DNA of 17,969 nt from Candidatus Bathyarchaeota archaeon (GTDB taxonomy: Archaea; Thermoproteota; Bathyarchaeia; Bathyarchaeales; UBA233), in contig JARYMR010000018.1 in the NCBI GenBank assembly GCA_029907045.1, forward strand, positions 1 to 17,969. The letters are read 5' to 3'. Shown one piece after another: positions 7,811-15,348 of this stretch. The notes below the pieces were generated by a model, which had not been told where the DNA came from, did not search any database, and was given only the letters and a program-made list of their open reading frames with translations. Each line of letters begins with the position of its first letter. Positions within the stretch are counted from its first letter, which is position 1. The translations under genes were made by a program, and so were the position numbers.

Positions 7811-7822
7811 CTCCCCTTTTTT
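7811..7822 (+). terminator. T-rich terminator after tfb
   Basis: CTCCCCTTTTTT lies directly after the tfb stop in the 53-base gap before a convergent gene. Runs of T on the coding strand are the usual intrinsic termination signal in archaea. No hairpin is evident. Confidence 0.5.
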
Positions 7823-7857
7823 CTAAACATCTACTCAACCCTTGTGTAAGTGTATTT

Positions 7858-8151
7858 CTAAAGAAGTTCTTCTTCCTCGCAGCTAGGACATTCTTCGCTG
7901 CCTTCTTCTGTTTCTTCCTCTAAAGGGGATGTAATCTCACGGAGTTCTTGGAGAAATTCTTGCGGAATTCTTTCTTTTAATGTTTTAGCTTCTTTTTTGA
8001 GTTTATTTACTTCATTTTCTAACTCCTTTGCTTTTTCGCTTAACTCCACAATTTCTTTAAGCTCCCCTATTTCCTCCAAAAGCATGCTTTTCTCTTTTTC
8101 TAAAGCTCTAATCCTTTCTTCTAACTTGGTTTTCATTTCAGCAGCTTTCAT
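7858..8151 (-). CDS. Small coiled-coil protein with C-terminal CxxC
   Basis: The 97-residue product is almost entirely heptad-rich helix from residue 5 to about 62 (KLEERIRALEKEK, ELENEVNKLKKEAK), then an acidic tail ending in CPSCEEEELL. I recognise no named family. The single CPSC could complete a zinc site only with a partner or by dimerisation. It is transcribed divergently from another CxxC/coiled-coil gene at 8276. A TATA-like ATTTTAAAT lies on the minus strand near 8178-8186, close enough that transcription may begin within a few bases of the ATG. Inference: a small scaffold or partner protein, possibly heterodimerising with its neighbour. Confidence 0.7.
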   Translation of the reverse strand: MKAAEMKTKLEERIRALEKEKSMLLEEIGELKEIVELSEKAKELENEVNKLKKEAKTLKERIPQEFLQELREITSPLEEETEEGSEECPSCEEEELL

Positions 8152-8275
8152 AACGCCTTCACCCTTTCTCCTTTATTATTTAAAATTTACAATTAATAAT
8201 TTGTCCTTCGATTATCCTTATCGTAATGCAAAACACATTTTAACTTTAAATGATAATTATTATAGGGGTTTGTGG

Positions 8276-8695
8276 TTGGTTAAATGTCCAAAATGTGATG
8301 TTGAAGTAGCCACTCCAACTAAAACTTGGACCGTTTCTCCCAAGAAACCAATTGGGAAGGGTGAAGAGATTGGACTTGTTATGGGAATATTTGAATGTCC
8401 AAATTGTAAAGCCAGATTCAGGTCTGTTTTAACCGCTGAAGAGAGAGTAAGTATTAAAAATATGGTTGAAAGAATTAAGGGTATAAAGGGAGAACTCATG
8501 CAGACCTTAAAGAATCTCCGTGAAAAAATAAAGACTTTGGAGACGGAACGGGCAAATTTGATGATTGAAATTGAGAAATTAAAGAAGGTTGCCGAATCAA
8601 GGGTTAATGCTCTTGAAAGTGAAGTAAACATGCTGCGAGAAGAAGTCAAATCTCTAAGAGACCTTCTGGGATATCCAGAAGAAACAGAAAAATAA
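8276..8695 (+). CDS. Zinc-ribbon and coiled-coil protein
   Basis: From TTG at 8276 the product is 139 residues beginning MVKCPKCDVEVATPTKTW. Two CxxC pairs (CPKC near residue 4 and CPNC near residue 45) form a probable zinc ribbon around a beta-rich core. The C-terminal half is a long coiled coil (LKNLREKIKTLETER, LESEVNMLREEVKSLRDLLGY). I remember this layout from Bathyarchaeia but know no tested function. The open frame extends upstream across the neighbouring gene's antisense and is not coding there: the TTG follows AGGGG and a TATA-like CTTTAAATG at 8244-8252, which would put the transcript start almost on the start codon. TTG at 8270 is an alternative. Confidence 0.75.
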   Translation: MVKCPKCDVEVATPTKTWTVSPKKPIGKGEEIGLVMGIFECPNCKARFRSVLTAEERVSIKNMVERIKGIKGELMQTLKNLREKIKTLETERANLMIEIEKLKKVAESRVNALESEVNMLREEVKSLRDLLGYPEETEK

Positions 8696-8710
8696 AACAG
8701 TGATAGCGCT

Positions 8711-9118
8711 TTAAGCTTTCAAATATTTTTTATAGTATTCTTGAGCCTTGGCTACTGCTTTCTCTGGGTTCTTTAATATTAGATATTTTGTGTTTGGCGA
8801 AAGTTTTTGGCATTCACTGAAATATTCAACAACCTTTTTTACGTTTCCCTCATAGATGGCTAAGCCGCCTGCAATCTCATACCATGTTCTTGCTCTGATA
8901 AAATCTTTTTCTTTCTCAAGTTTTTTGGCGTTTTCTGCGGCCTCTTTCATGGATGTTGTGATTTTTGTGGGGTCAAGGAACATGGTATTATGTAATGCTT
9001 CGTATGTTTCCTTGTCGTCTCCGCAAATTTGTTCAAGTTCGGTTATTGTCTTTACAGTTTCAGTGTCCATTTTCGTTTGTTCTTCTTTTTTCTTTCTAAA
9101 TCTGTCAAATATGCTCAA
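8711..9118 (-). CDS. Small helical (TPR-like) protein, unknown function
   Basis: The 135-residue protein starts at TTG 9118 behind a strong GGGAGGA. It has a basic N-terminus (FDRFRKKKEEQ) and then helical segments. Residues about 57-118 look like one to two TPR-type helix pairs (KDFIRARTWYEIAGGLAIYE, KKVVEYFSECQKLSP) followed by KAQEYYKKYL. There is no signal peptide, membrane span or catalytic motif. It converges on the zinc-ribbon gene with a 15-base gap and diverges from DUF116. A protein-interaction role is inferred from the repeat-like helices only. Confidence 0.7.
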   Translation of the reverse strand: MSIFDRFRKKKEEQTKMDTETVKTITELEQICGDDKETYEALHNTMFLDPTKITTSMKEAAENAKKLEKEKDFIRARTWYEIAGGLAIYEGNVKKVVEYFSECQKLSPNTKYLILKNPEKAVAKAQEYYKKYLKA

Positions 9119-9173
9119 TGTTTTTCCTCCCTTTGTTTCAAGGTATTTAGGTTATGAGTATAAGTAACAGTTA

Positions 9174-9181
9174 ATTTTAAA
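9174..9181 (+). promoter_or_regulatory. TATA box of the DUF116 gene
   Basis: ATTTTAAA is centred about 28 bases upstream of the ATG at 9206, the spacing expected of a leaderless archaeal transcript. Confidence 0.55.
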
Positions 9182-9205
9182 GGTTTGTTGTCTATAAATT
9201 GTTTT

Positions 9206-9820
9206 ATGCCATACAAATTCACCTTTGACCTTTCGAGAGTTCCTCGTTTCTTCTTTACTGAAGTTGCTAAAGTTGGGTTTCAGAAGGGTCTTCATAAGAG
9301 AGTTAGTAAGACTGTGCAGGAGATGATTAAAAAGTTTAGGATTCAGGAGATTACGGGTCTCAACTTATCTGATGCTATTTTTCTTCTTCAAGATCTTATA
9401 GATATGCAAGCTAGAAACCTTCTAGAAAGGGAACGGTTTGAGCAGACGAGAAGAAGGGCTCTTTTTCTGCCGCATTGTTCTAGGAAATATATGGATAACC
9501 GTTGTAAGGCAACTTTTGACCCTGACATTCCATCTTACAATTGTGCGCATTGTTCCCAAGACTGCTTAATTAACAGGGCTGTGCTTCTCGCCGAGAAAAA
9601 AGGTTATGATGTTTACATATTGCCTGGTGGTTCTTGTGTTCAGAAAATCTTGAAAAATAACCATTATGATGGGGTTGTTGGAGTCGCTTGTGGTGAAGAA
9701 ATAAGATTAAGCGGTGAGGCATTAAACCATTTTGGAATTGCTGGTCAAGCCGTTCCTTTGATAAAGAATGGTTGTGCAAACACCATTTTTAACCTTGAAA
9801 CTTTATCGAATATTCTTTGA
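9206..9820 (+). CDS. DUF116 family cysteine-rich protein
   Basis: Starting at ATG 9206 the product is 204 residues (MPYKFTFDLSRVPRF). The C-terminal half shows the DUF116 pattern: LPHCSRKYMDNRC, NCAHCSQDC, LPGGSCVQKIL and VVGVACGEEI, with at least seven cysteines that could hold zinc or an iron-sulfur cluster. The N-terminal half is helical and basic. The family is widespread in archaea and anaerobic bacteria, without an established biochemical function that I know. A TTG seven codons upstream extends the frame, but the TATA spacing favours the ATG, leaderless. It stands alone, divergent from the helical-protein gene. Confidence 0.85.
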   Translation: MPYKFTFDLSRVPRFFFTEVAKVGFQKGLHKRVSKTVQEMIKKFRIQEITGLNLSDAIFLLQDLIDMQARNLLERERFEQTRRRALFLPHCSRKYMDNRCKATFDPDIPSYNCAHCSQDCLINRAVLLAEKKGYDVYILPGGSCVQKILKNNHYDGVVGVACGEEIRLSGEALNHFGIAGQAVPLIKNGCANTIFNLETLSNIL

Positions 9821-9841
9821 ATATCTAATATAAGCCATGCG

Positions 9842-9859
9842 TTTTTCTTCAAAGAAAAA
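9842..9859. terminator. A/T-rich inverted repeat, possible terminator
   Basis: TTTTTCTT and AAGAAAAA form an 8-base inverted repeat around a two-base centre, 22 bases after the DUF116 stop. The hairpin would be weak, but the T run on the plus strand fits termination of the DUF116 transcript. Confidence 0.3.
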
Positions 9860-9889
9860 AGGGATTGAAGGATGATGTCAATGTGATTT

Positions 9890-9952
9890 TTATTTCGTTT
9901 TCTTCGCTTTTTTCTTGGTTACCTTCTTAGTCTTACAGGACACTACTTGCAC
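9890..9952 (-). pseudogene. Possible Lys-rich micro-ORF, broken near its start
   Basis: A minus-strand frame from GTG 9952 encodes MQVVSCKTKKVTKKKAKKTK. A TATA-like region at about 9985-9996 would start a transcript at the ATG at 9965, which reads M-Q-V-stop. Removing one T from the GTTTGAG at that point would join the ATG to the Lys-rich frame and give a 24-residue peptide. It may be a broken small gene, an assembly indel, or chance. Confidence 0.2.
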
Positions 9953-10051
9953 CTCAAACCTGCATTTTATAATATGCGATTTATGATATATTTAATTTTC
10001 GCATTCAATAACAAGTCAACTGGATAATGAAAAATTAAGTTTATAGGAAAA

Positions 10052-10213
10052 TTACTTTACGAGTTCTCTTTTCTTCCAGCGTAAGTTTTTGCTTCGACAT
10101 TTTCTACATTTCACGGCGGTTGCAGCATTTCTCGCGCCGCATTCTCTGCATATTTTCATGTATAATCTGTGTTTTTGGGCGAGAGTTTTTTTAAGTGGGT
10201 CCATTATTGGCAT
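10052..10213 (-). CDS. rpl40e: 50S ribosomal protein L40e
   Basis: The 53-residue product starts MPIMDPLKKTLAQKHRLYMK. It has the L40e zinc ribbon ICRECGARN and VKCRKCRSKNLRWKKREL (C22, C25, C36, C39), and binds rRNA in the large subunit. Length and the very basic C-terminus are normal for the archaeal protein. GAGGT seven bases before the ATG is the ribosome binding site, and TATA-like stretches lie at about 10240-10266 on the minus strand. It lies downstream of sucD on the same strand with a 101-base gap that seems to hold its own promoter. Confidence 0.93.
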   Translation of the reverse strand: MPIMDPLKKTLAQKHRLYMKICRECGARNAATAVKCRKCRSKNLRWKKRELVK

Positions 10214-10314
10214 TTTGTTTACCTCTGTTAAATGGCTAAAAGTGAGATATTATACTGGAAAATATACTTTTTGCATTCTTAATGAGTGCCTCTCTATACT
10301 TTTTCAATGGCGAA

Positions 10315-11190
10315 TTATGTTAGCAACTCTGCTACGTCGCTTGGTTTCTCGGCCACTTCCACACCGGCTTTTTTGAAAGCTTCTATTTTGCTTTCTGCAG
10401 TTCCAGCTTTCCCCATAACTATTGCTCCGGCGTGTCCCATGCGTTTTCCTGGGGGAGCGGAACGTCCAGCTATGAAGGCCACAACGGGTTTTGGATATTT
10501 TTCTTTCTGTATGTATTTTGCGGCGAGTTCTTCGAGGTTTCCGCCTATTTCCCCTATCAAGACAACGGCGTCTGTTTGCGGATCTTCTTTAAACATTTTT
10601 AGTGCATCTATAAAGTTTAAGCCTGTTATTGGGTCTCCTCCCAAGCCTAGGCATGTGGATTGTCCTAAGCCTTTTCTTGTTAGGCTTGCTGCGATTTCAT
10701 ATGTTAGAGTTCCGCTTCTTGAAATCATTCCTATGCTGCCTTTTTTAAAAATGTGGGCTGGCATTATTCCAAGTTTGCTTTCTTCGGGCGTGATTATACC
10801 AGGCGTATTTGGTCCGATTATTGTCGCTTTTATCTGTTTTGCATTTGCCATTAAGTTTATTGCGTCTTTTATTGGAATGTGCTCCGTTATTATCACAATG
10901 GTCCTTATCCCATTCTCAAGCGCCTCTAAGGCTGCATCTGCGGCAAAGGGGGCTGGAACGAAGATTATTGAGGCGTTGACTGAATGTTTTTCCCGGGCTT
11001 CTTCCACAGTGTCATACACTGGAACGCCATGAACTTGGGTTCCACCTTTTCCCGGGGTTACTCCTGCCACTATTTTTGTTCCATATTCGAGCATGAGTTT
11101 TGTGTGGAAGCTTCCCTGGGTTCCTGTTATGCCTTGAACTATTGCGCTTGTGTTTTTTCCTATTATTATTCCCAAATTATTTTCCTCCAT
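10315..11190 (-). CDS. sucD: Succinate-CoA ligase, alpha subunit
   Basis: The 291-residue protein is full length for SucD. An N-terminal CoA-binding Rossmann domain ([13 protein letters not shown], ...GVTPGKGG) is followed by the ligase domain ([36 protein letters not shown]) and the catalytic phosphohistidine motif GHAGAI with H253. With SucC it interconverts succinyl-CoA, ADP or GDP and phosphate with succinate, CoA and ATP or GTP. Its ATG lies inside the end of sucC (14-base overlap), so the subunits are translationally coupled. In an anaerobic archaeon it may serve biosynthesis, a partial TCA cycle, or substrate-level phosphorylation during amino-acid fermentation; the sequence does not decide. 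Confidence 0.95.
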   Translation of the reverse strand: MEENNLGIIIGKNTSAIVQGITGTQGSFHTKLMLEYGTKIVAGVTPGKGGTQVHGVPVYDTVEEAREKHSVNASIIFVPAPFAADAALEALENGIRTIVIITEHIPIKDAINLMANAKQIKATIIGPNTPGIITPEESKLGIMPAHIFKKGSIGMISRSGTLTYEIAASLTRKGLGQSTCLGLGGDPITGLNFIDALKMFKEDPQTDAVVLIGEIGGNLEELAAKYIQKEKYPKPVVAFIAGRSAPPGKRMGHAGAIVMGKAGTAESKIEAFKKAGVEVAEKPSDVAELLT

Positions 11191-12325
11191 GTTTGGAGAT
11201 TTCGACTGCTTTTTGTGCGGCTTCTTCCATGCTTTCTAAAACGTGGATTCCAGCTTCTTTCAGTATCCTTTTTCCTTCTTCTTCGTTTGTGCCCACAAGC
11301 CTGATAACCATGGGTTTTGTTACGCCAACTTTCGCTTTTGCTTCTAGGATTCCCTTTGCAACTTCGTCGCATCTTGTTATTCCGCCTAAAATGTTTATGA
11401 AAAGCGTCTTAACATTTGGGTCTGAAAGCACTATTTTTAGGGCTGTGGCTATTTTTTCTGCTGGGGCTCCTCCGCCTACATCTAAAAAGTTGGCTGGTTT
11501 TCCGCCGTAAAATTGGATTGTGTCCAAAGTCGCCATCACTAAGCCTGCTCCGTTGCCTATAACACCTATATTTCCGTCCAGTTTTACGTAGGCTAAGTCG
11601 TTTTTTATAGCTTCTATCTCTTCTGGAGTTAGTTCGCTTTCGCCTTCTAAAAGTCTCTTTTTGTATTCTTGGTGACGGAATAGGGCGTTATCGTCAATTA
11701 TTATGCGGGCGTCCGCTGCCACAAATTTTCCATCAACTGTTTCCACCAGCGGGTTCATTTCAATTAATTCGGCATCGTAATCCATGCCAATTTTATACAA
11801 TGTTTCAAAGATCCTTCCAATTTCTGAAAGTTGACCGCCAGCATATCCCATTTTTCTTGCTATTTGTCTGGCATGGAAAGAGCGAAAGCCCAGTTGGGGA
11901 TTTATTGGGAATTTTATGACTTTTTCTGGAGATTGTTGGGCTACTTCTTCTATTTCCATTCCGCCAACAGAAGAGGCTATTGCAATATAACTTTGGTGGA
12001 ACCTGTCTGTTGTTATGCCAAAATATAATTCCCTCTTTATCCGTATTTGCTCTTCAATCCATACGCTCTTTACTGGTATCCCTTTTATTTGTATGCTAAG
12101 CAATTTCTCAGCAGCCTTCTCCACCCCTTCAATGGTATCCGTGAAGAGGATTCCGCCAGCCTTCCCTCTTCCAGCAACTAACACTTGTGCTTTAACAGCG
12201 AAGGGCGGTTTTATTTGGCCTGCCACTTCTTTGGCTTGGCTTGAGGTTGTGGCTAATCCTCCTTTTGGTGTTGGTATTCCATATTTTGCGAGGATGTTTT
12301 TGGCTTCATATTCGAAAAGCTTCAT
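11177..12325 (-). CDS. sucC: Succinate-CoA ligase, beta subunit
   Basis: The 382-residue protein has an N-terminal ATP-grasp fold ([41 protein letters not shown] near residue 195, [14 protein letters not shown]) and a C-terminal CoA-ligase domain ([37 protein letters not shown]). The GGITRCD motif is the subunit's signature. The ATG is preceded by GAGGAAAAAGGA in the 12-base gap after the Lrp-type regulator, and the end overlaps sucD. Length is normal. Nucleotide preference (ADP or GDP) cannot be read from the sequence by eye. Confidence 0.95.
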   Translation of the reverse strand: MKLFEYEAKNILAKYGIPTPKGGLATTSSQAKEVAGQIKPPFAVKAQVLVAGRGKAGGILFTDTIEGVEKAAEKLLSIQIKGIPVKSVWIEEQIRIKRELYFGITTDRFHQSYIAIASSVGGMEIEEVAQQSPEKVIKFPINPQLGFRSFHARQIARKMGYAGGQLSEIGRIFETLYKIGMDYDAELIEMNPLVETVDGKFVAADARIIIDDNALFRHQEYKKRLLEGESELTPEEIEAIKNDLAYVKLDGNIGVIGNGAGLVMATLDTIQFYGGKPANFLDVGGGAPAEKIATALKIVLSDPNVKTLFINILGGITRCDEVAKGILEAKAKVGVTKPMVIRLVGTNEEEGKRILKEAGIHVLESMEEAAQKAVEISKHGGK

Positions 12326-12337
12326 TTTCCTTTTTCC

Positions 12338-12796
12338 TCACTTTATGGTTTCTATTGTGACATAGGATTTTGTGTCTTGTATGCCATCAATGGAAGCTAA
12401 CTTTTTTAAGACTTCGTCCAGTTTTCCTCTGTCAACTATTAATAAGGCGTCAACGTCTCCTGCTATTCTAAAGGCTCTTTGGAGGGCAAGCTCTCTAACT
12501 TTCTCGTAGGCGTACATTCGCTTATAGGGTGAAACCTTTAGAAATACAAAGGCGGGGTTTGCGGATACACCAAGCGCTTCTAATCCTTTCTCGGTTACGT
12601 CTATGAAGCCTCTTCCAGTGCGGATATATTTTAAATCTCTGAGTTTTCGAAGGTGAATGTTTAAGGCTTGCCGGCTTATTCCAAGCTGTTTCGCCAACTC
12701 ATCCTGTTTCACGTGTAGAGTATATGTGCTAGTAGATTTTCCTTTTTCATAAAGCATCCGCAACAATTGAACTGAACGTCTTGTGAGCGCTTCCAA
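12338..12796 (-). CDS. Lrp/AsnC-type transcriptional regulator
   Basis: The 152-residue protein has an N-terminal winged helix-turn-helix (about residues 27-80: KQDELAKQLGISRQALNIHLRKLRDLKYI) and a C-terminal ferredoxin-like ligand domain (about 83-152: AFVFLKVSPYKRMYAYEKV, ...GDVDALLIVDRGKLDEVLKKL, IQDTKSYVTIETIK), the arrangement of Lrp/AsnC regulators, which form dimers to octamers and sense amino acids or other small molecules. The TTG start follows AAAGGGGA at suitable spacing. It is the first gene of an operon with sucC and sucD (12-base gap), so it very likely regulates them and itself. Its ligand is unknown. The N-terminal 25 residues add a helix not typical of minimal Lrp. Confidence 0.85.
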   Translation of the reverse strand: MEALTRRSVQLLRMLYEKGKSTSTYTLHVKQDELAKQLGISRQALNIHLRKLRDLKYIRTGRGFIDVTEKGLEALGVSANPAFVFLKVSPYKRMYAYEKVRELALQRAFRIAGDVDALLIVDRGKLDEVLKKLASIDGIQDTKSYVTIETIK

Positions 12797-12850
12797 AGCG
12801 TTTCCCCTTTCTGATGTTTTGTTAAGTTTAGGTTTTACATTAGTACCGCT

Positions 12851-12861
12851 TATTTAAAAGT
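12851..12861 (-). promoter_or_regulatory. TATA box of the regulator-sucCD operon
   Basis: On the minus strand this reads ACTTTTAAATA, a good archaeal TATA box preceded by an A/G-rich BRE-like stretch. Transcription would start near 12830, about 30-35 bases before the TTG of the regulator gene. Confidence 0.55.
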
Positions 12862-13006
12862 TTAGCAAAGAGAAAGCGTTAAACTACATTATTTTTTGAG
12901 TTTCTGTTTTATTGAATAGAAGTAAAAACCGTAATGTATTTATTTATCGATAAAAATGGTTATGAAGCCATAGAAAATGTGAAAACTAGGAGTGAGGCGG
13001 TACAAA

Positions 13007-13285
13007 ATGTCAGAAAGCAACTCAGTGCTGATCGGGAGAAAGCCAGTAATGAACTATGTACTGGCTTGCATAACCCTCTTTCACGGCGGAGCAAAAGAAG
13101 TGAATATTAAAGCACGGGGAAGAGCCATAAGCCGAGCAGTTGACGTAGTCGAAGTTGTCAGACGCCGATTCTTACCAGACGTAAAAATCAAGAAAGTTGG
13201 TGTGGGAACCGAGCAGGTGGCACCCAGAGAAGAGGGTGGCACGCCCACAAACGTTAGCACAATTGAGATAACGCTAGAACGCTAA
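13007..13285 (+). CDS. albA: DNA/RNA-binding protein Alba
   Basis: The 92-residue product from ATG 13007 is a standard Alba: [17 protein letters not shown] carries the nucleic-acid-binding lysine region, followed by [18 protein letters not shown] and the beta-hairpin loop near [10 protein letters not shown]. Alba dimers coat and bridge archaeal chromosomal DNA and also bind RNA; lysine acetylation modulates this in some species. A GTG at 12992 would add five residues, but the ATG follows GGAGTGAGG at good spacing and matches the usual N-terminus. A TATA-like GTATTTATTTA lies at about 12935-12946. It is transcribed apart from the divergent regulator-sucCD operon. Confidence 0.95.
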   Translation: MSESNSVLIGRKPVMNYVLACITLFHGGAKEVNIKARGRAISRAVDVVEVVRRRFLPDVKIKKVGVGTEQVAPREEGGTPTNVSTIEITLER

Positions 13286-13323
13286 ATTCAGCAACTCTCA
13301 AAACACAATTTGCAATGCTCCGC

Positions 13324-13349
13324 CGCCCCTCCTTTATTTGTGGAGGGCG
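13324..13349 (+). promoter_or_regulatory. GC-rich hairpin between alba and the KH gene, covering the KH ribosome binding site
   Basis: The left arm CGCCCCTCC (13324-13332) and right arm GGAGGGCG (13342-13349) pair over eight bases with one bulged C and a nine-base loop. The right arm contains GGAGGG, the only good Shine-Dalgarno for the GTG at 13359. The structure could terminate the alba transcript or occlude translation of the KH-aspS mRNA. Confidence 0.5.
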
Positions 13350-13358
13350 CCTTTCTAG

Positions 13359-13868
13359 GTGAAAACAGAATTATGCAGTTTCTGTTTAAAAAGTGGGATA
13401 CTGTGCCAAAAGTGTTTAGCTAAAGTTAAGTCTGGCGAAATCACAGAATTAGACTTGAAAATTGCCCGTTTGTTGTTGGCGTTAGAAGAAAAGTATCCTT
13501 CCCTTCAGAACGTTTATTTTCATAAAGCTGTTGACGCTGGCAAAACTTTGGCAGTAATTGTTGGACCTGGCGATGTGCCTCGTCTTTTGGGCTATGGCGG
13601 CAAAATAATAAAGGCGTTAGGCGAGGAAGTTGGTAGGAGTGTTCGTGTTTTAGAGTATGGAGTTGATGACAGAAAATTTTTAGAAGACTTGTTTGCTCCT
13701 CTAAGCATATTGACTATCAACACTATTTGGCTTCCTGACGGAACCACGGAAACCAGAGTAATCCTAAAAAAGAGACGTGGTTCTCAACCGCCTTTTGATG
13801 TAAAAGCTTTAAAGGAGATTGCTCGTAAAGTTCGCAACATGACTTTGCGGGTTGAGTTTGCAGATTAA
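13359..13868 (+). CDS. Zinc-finger and KH-domain protein (NusA-like)
   Basis: The 169-residue protein opens with a C-x2-C...C-x2-C site (C6, C9, C16, C19: CSFCLKSGILCQKC). A KH-type RNA-binding fold follows at about 60-115, with GPGDVPRLLGYGGKIIKALG holding the GxxG loop, and then a basic C-terminal part (ILKKRRGSQ). It resembles archaeal NusA-like KH proteins thought to bind structured RNA or nascent transcripts; the exact role is not settled. GTG is the start, with GGAGGG 12 bases upstream inside a hairpin. It ends 18 bases before the aspS ATG, so the two form an operon, a pairing I recall from related archaea. Confidence 0.8.
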   Translation: MKTELCSFCLKSGILCQKCLAKVKSGEITELDLKIARLLLALEEKYPSLQNVYFHKAVDAGKTLAVIVGPGDVPRLLGYGGKIIKALGEEVGRSVRVLEYGVDDRKFLEDLFAPLSILTINTIWLPDGTTETRVILKKRRGSQPPFDVKALKEIARKVRNMTLRVEFAD

Positions 13869-13886
13869 GGTTTGACGGGTGCTAAT

Positions 13887-15206
13887 ATGAAATTGGATTC
13901 CATTGGTGATTGGCGCAGAACCCATTATTCAGTTGATGTAAAGCCAGAAATGGATGGTTCAGAAGTTACGCTTTTCGGTTGGGTTCAAGAGATTAGGGAT
14001 TTGGGTGGAATTCGCTTTATAATACTGCAAGATAGAGAAGGCACCATCCAAATCACCATTCCACGGAAAAAGGTTCCAAGCGAAGTTCTGTCGAAGTCTG
14101 ATGTTCTGCAGAAAAGGTATACCATCGGCGTGAACGGAACCGTGAAAAAAACTGAAGTAACCCCCAGAGGAGTCGAAGTCATACCGAAAGAAATTAAAAT
14201 TTTTGGCATAGCGGCTTCCCAACTACCCATTGATATTACTGGAAAAACTCCTGCGGGTTTGGAAACGCGATTAGATGCAAGAGCCTTAGACCTTTGCCAA
14301 GACAAAAACGTAGCAGTCTTCAAAATTCAACACGCAGCCGTCGAAGCCATCCGAAATTTCCTCTTCGAAAGAGGCTTTATAGAAGTGCATACGCCGAGGA
14401 TTATTGCTTCCGCAACTGAAGGCGGCGCAGCCCTTTTCCCAGTGGATTATTTTGGAAGAAAAGCCTTTCTTGCTCAAAGTCCCCAATTGTATAAAGAACA
14501 GCTTGTTATGAGCCTTGAAAAAGTTTTCGAAGTTGGTCCCTTTTTTAGGGCTGAAGAATCGCATACACGCTTTCACACGAGCGAGTTCGTTTCAATTGAT
14601 ATTGAAGAGGCGTTTGCGGATGCTGAAGATGTGATGCAGTTGCTTGAAAGGTTGATGCAGCATGTTTGCAAGGTTGTGAGTGAAAAATGCCAAAAAGAGT
14701 TGGCTTTGCTGAAACATAAAATTGAGGTGCCAACGGTTCCTTTTAAACGGTTAACTTACGACGAAGTTCTCAAAGAATTAGAAAAGGGAGGCATAAATGT
14801 TCCATGGGGCGAAGACATCCCTACCCCAGCCCTGAGAACGCTTGGAAAAATTCACCCCTACTTCTATTTCATAACCGACTGGCCAACCCACTCCAAAGCC
14901 TTCTACATAAAGCCTCGTGATGATAAACCAGAAATTTGTGAAGGTTTCGATTTGATGTGGCGTTGGCTTGAGCTTGTTTCTGGCGGGACAAGAATTGCAG
15001 ATAAGGAGCTTTTAATAAAGCGTTTGAAAGAGAAAGGACTGAACCCAGAAGCCTTTCGGTTTCATTTGCAAGCTTTTGATTTTGGAATGCCGCCGCATGC
15101 TGGCTGGGCTATCGGTTTGGAACGTTTAACTATGATGTTGACTGGTAAAAGGAACATTAGAGAAGTTACGCTTTATCCAAGAGACAAGTTTAGAGTAACT
15201 CCATAA
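13887..15206 (+). CDS. aspS: Aspartyl-tRNA synthetase, archaeal type, probably non-discriminating
   Basis: The 439-residue class II synthetase has an N-terminal OB-fold that reads the anticodon (VTLFGWVQEIRDLGGIRF) and a catalytic domain with motif 2 (FFRAEESHTRFHTSEF), SQSPQLYKEQL-type aspartate-site residues, and motif 3 (GWAIGLERLTMML). It charges tRNA with aspartate in the cytosol. ATG 13887 is chosen over TTG 13872 because a GGTG element precedes it and the fold starts at RRTHYS. Relative to the discriminating Thermococcus enzyme, Q34 stands where W26 is and P93 where K85 is. Proline there is the state associated with enzymes that also charge tRNA-Asn. Directly downstream of the KH gene. 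Confidence 0.93.
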   Translation: MKLDSIGDWRRTHYSVDVKPEMDGSEVTLFGWVQEIRDLGGIRFIILQDREGTIQITIPRKKVPSEVLSKSDVLQKRYTIGVNGTVKKTEVTPRGVEVIPKEIKIFGIAASQLPIDITGKTPAGLETRLDARALDLCQDKNVAVFKIQHAAVEAIRNFLFERGFIEVHTPRIIASATEGGAALFPVDYFGRKAFLAQSPQLYKEQLVMSLEKVFEVGPFFRAEESHTRFHTSEFVSIDIEEAFADAEDVMQLLERLMQHVCKVVSEKCQKELALLKHKIEVPTVPFKRLTYDEVLKELEKGGINVPWGEDIPTPALRTLGKIHPYFYFITDWPTHSKAFYIKPRDDKPEICEGFDLMWRWLELVSGGTRIADKELLIKRLKEKGLNPEAFRFHLQAFDFGMPPHAGWAIGLERLTMMLTGKRNIREVTLYPRDKFRVTP

Positions 15207-15222
15207 AATTCTACATACTTTT

Positions 15223-15266
15223 GGCGCTTTTCTATTCCAATAGCGCCTACCCCCTCTAGGATTTTT
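15223..15266 (+). terminator. Hairpin and T run after aspS
   Basis: GGCGCTTTT (15223-15231) and AATAGCGCC (15239-15247) form a nine-base stem with one mismatch and a seven-base loop, 17 bases after the aspS stop. A T run (15262-15266) follows. Likely ends the KH-aspS transcript. Confidence 0.45.
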
Positions 15267-15348
15267 CTGGTTTTATCTTATAGAGGTATATTACAGAATG
15301 GATAAAGAGGAGGAGGCTGCCAATTATTAGTGTGGAGAAAGGAGAAAT

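Noticed and set aside
7997..8275. Upstream extension of the zinc-ribbon gene to an ATG at 7997
   Set aside because: The extension is antisense to a clear coiled-coil gene and Ser/Leu/Phe-rich. A TATA-like box and AGGGG place the true start at the TTG 8276 (or 8270).
10286..11510. Long plus-strand frames opposite sucD and sucC
   Set aside because: Antisense shadows of two strongly recognised enzyme genes with overlapping, coupled ends.
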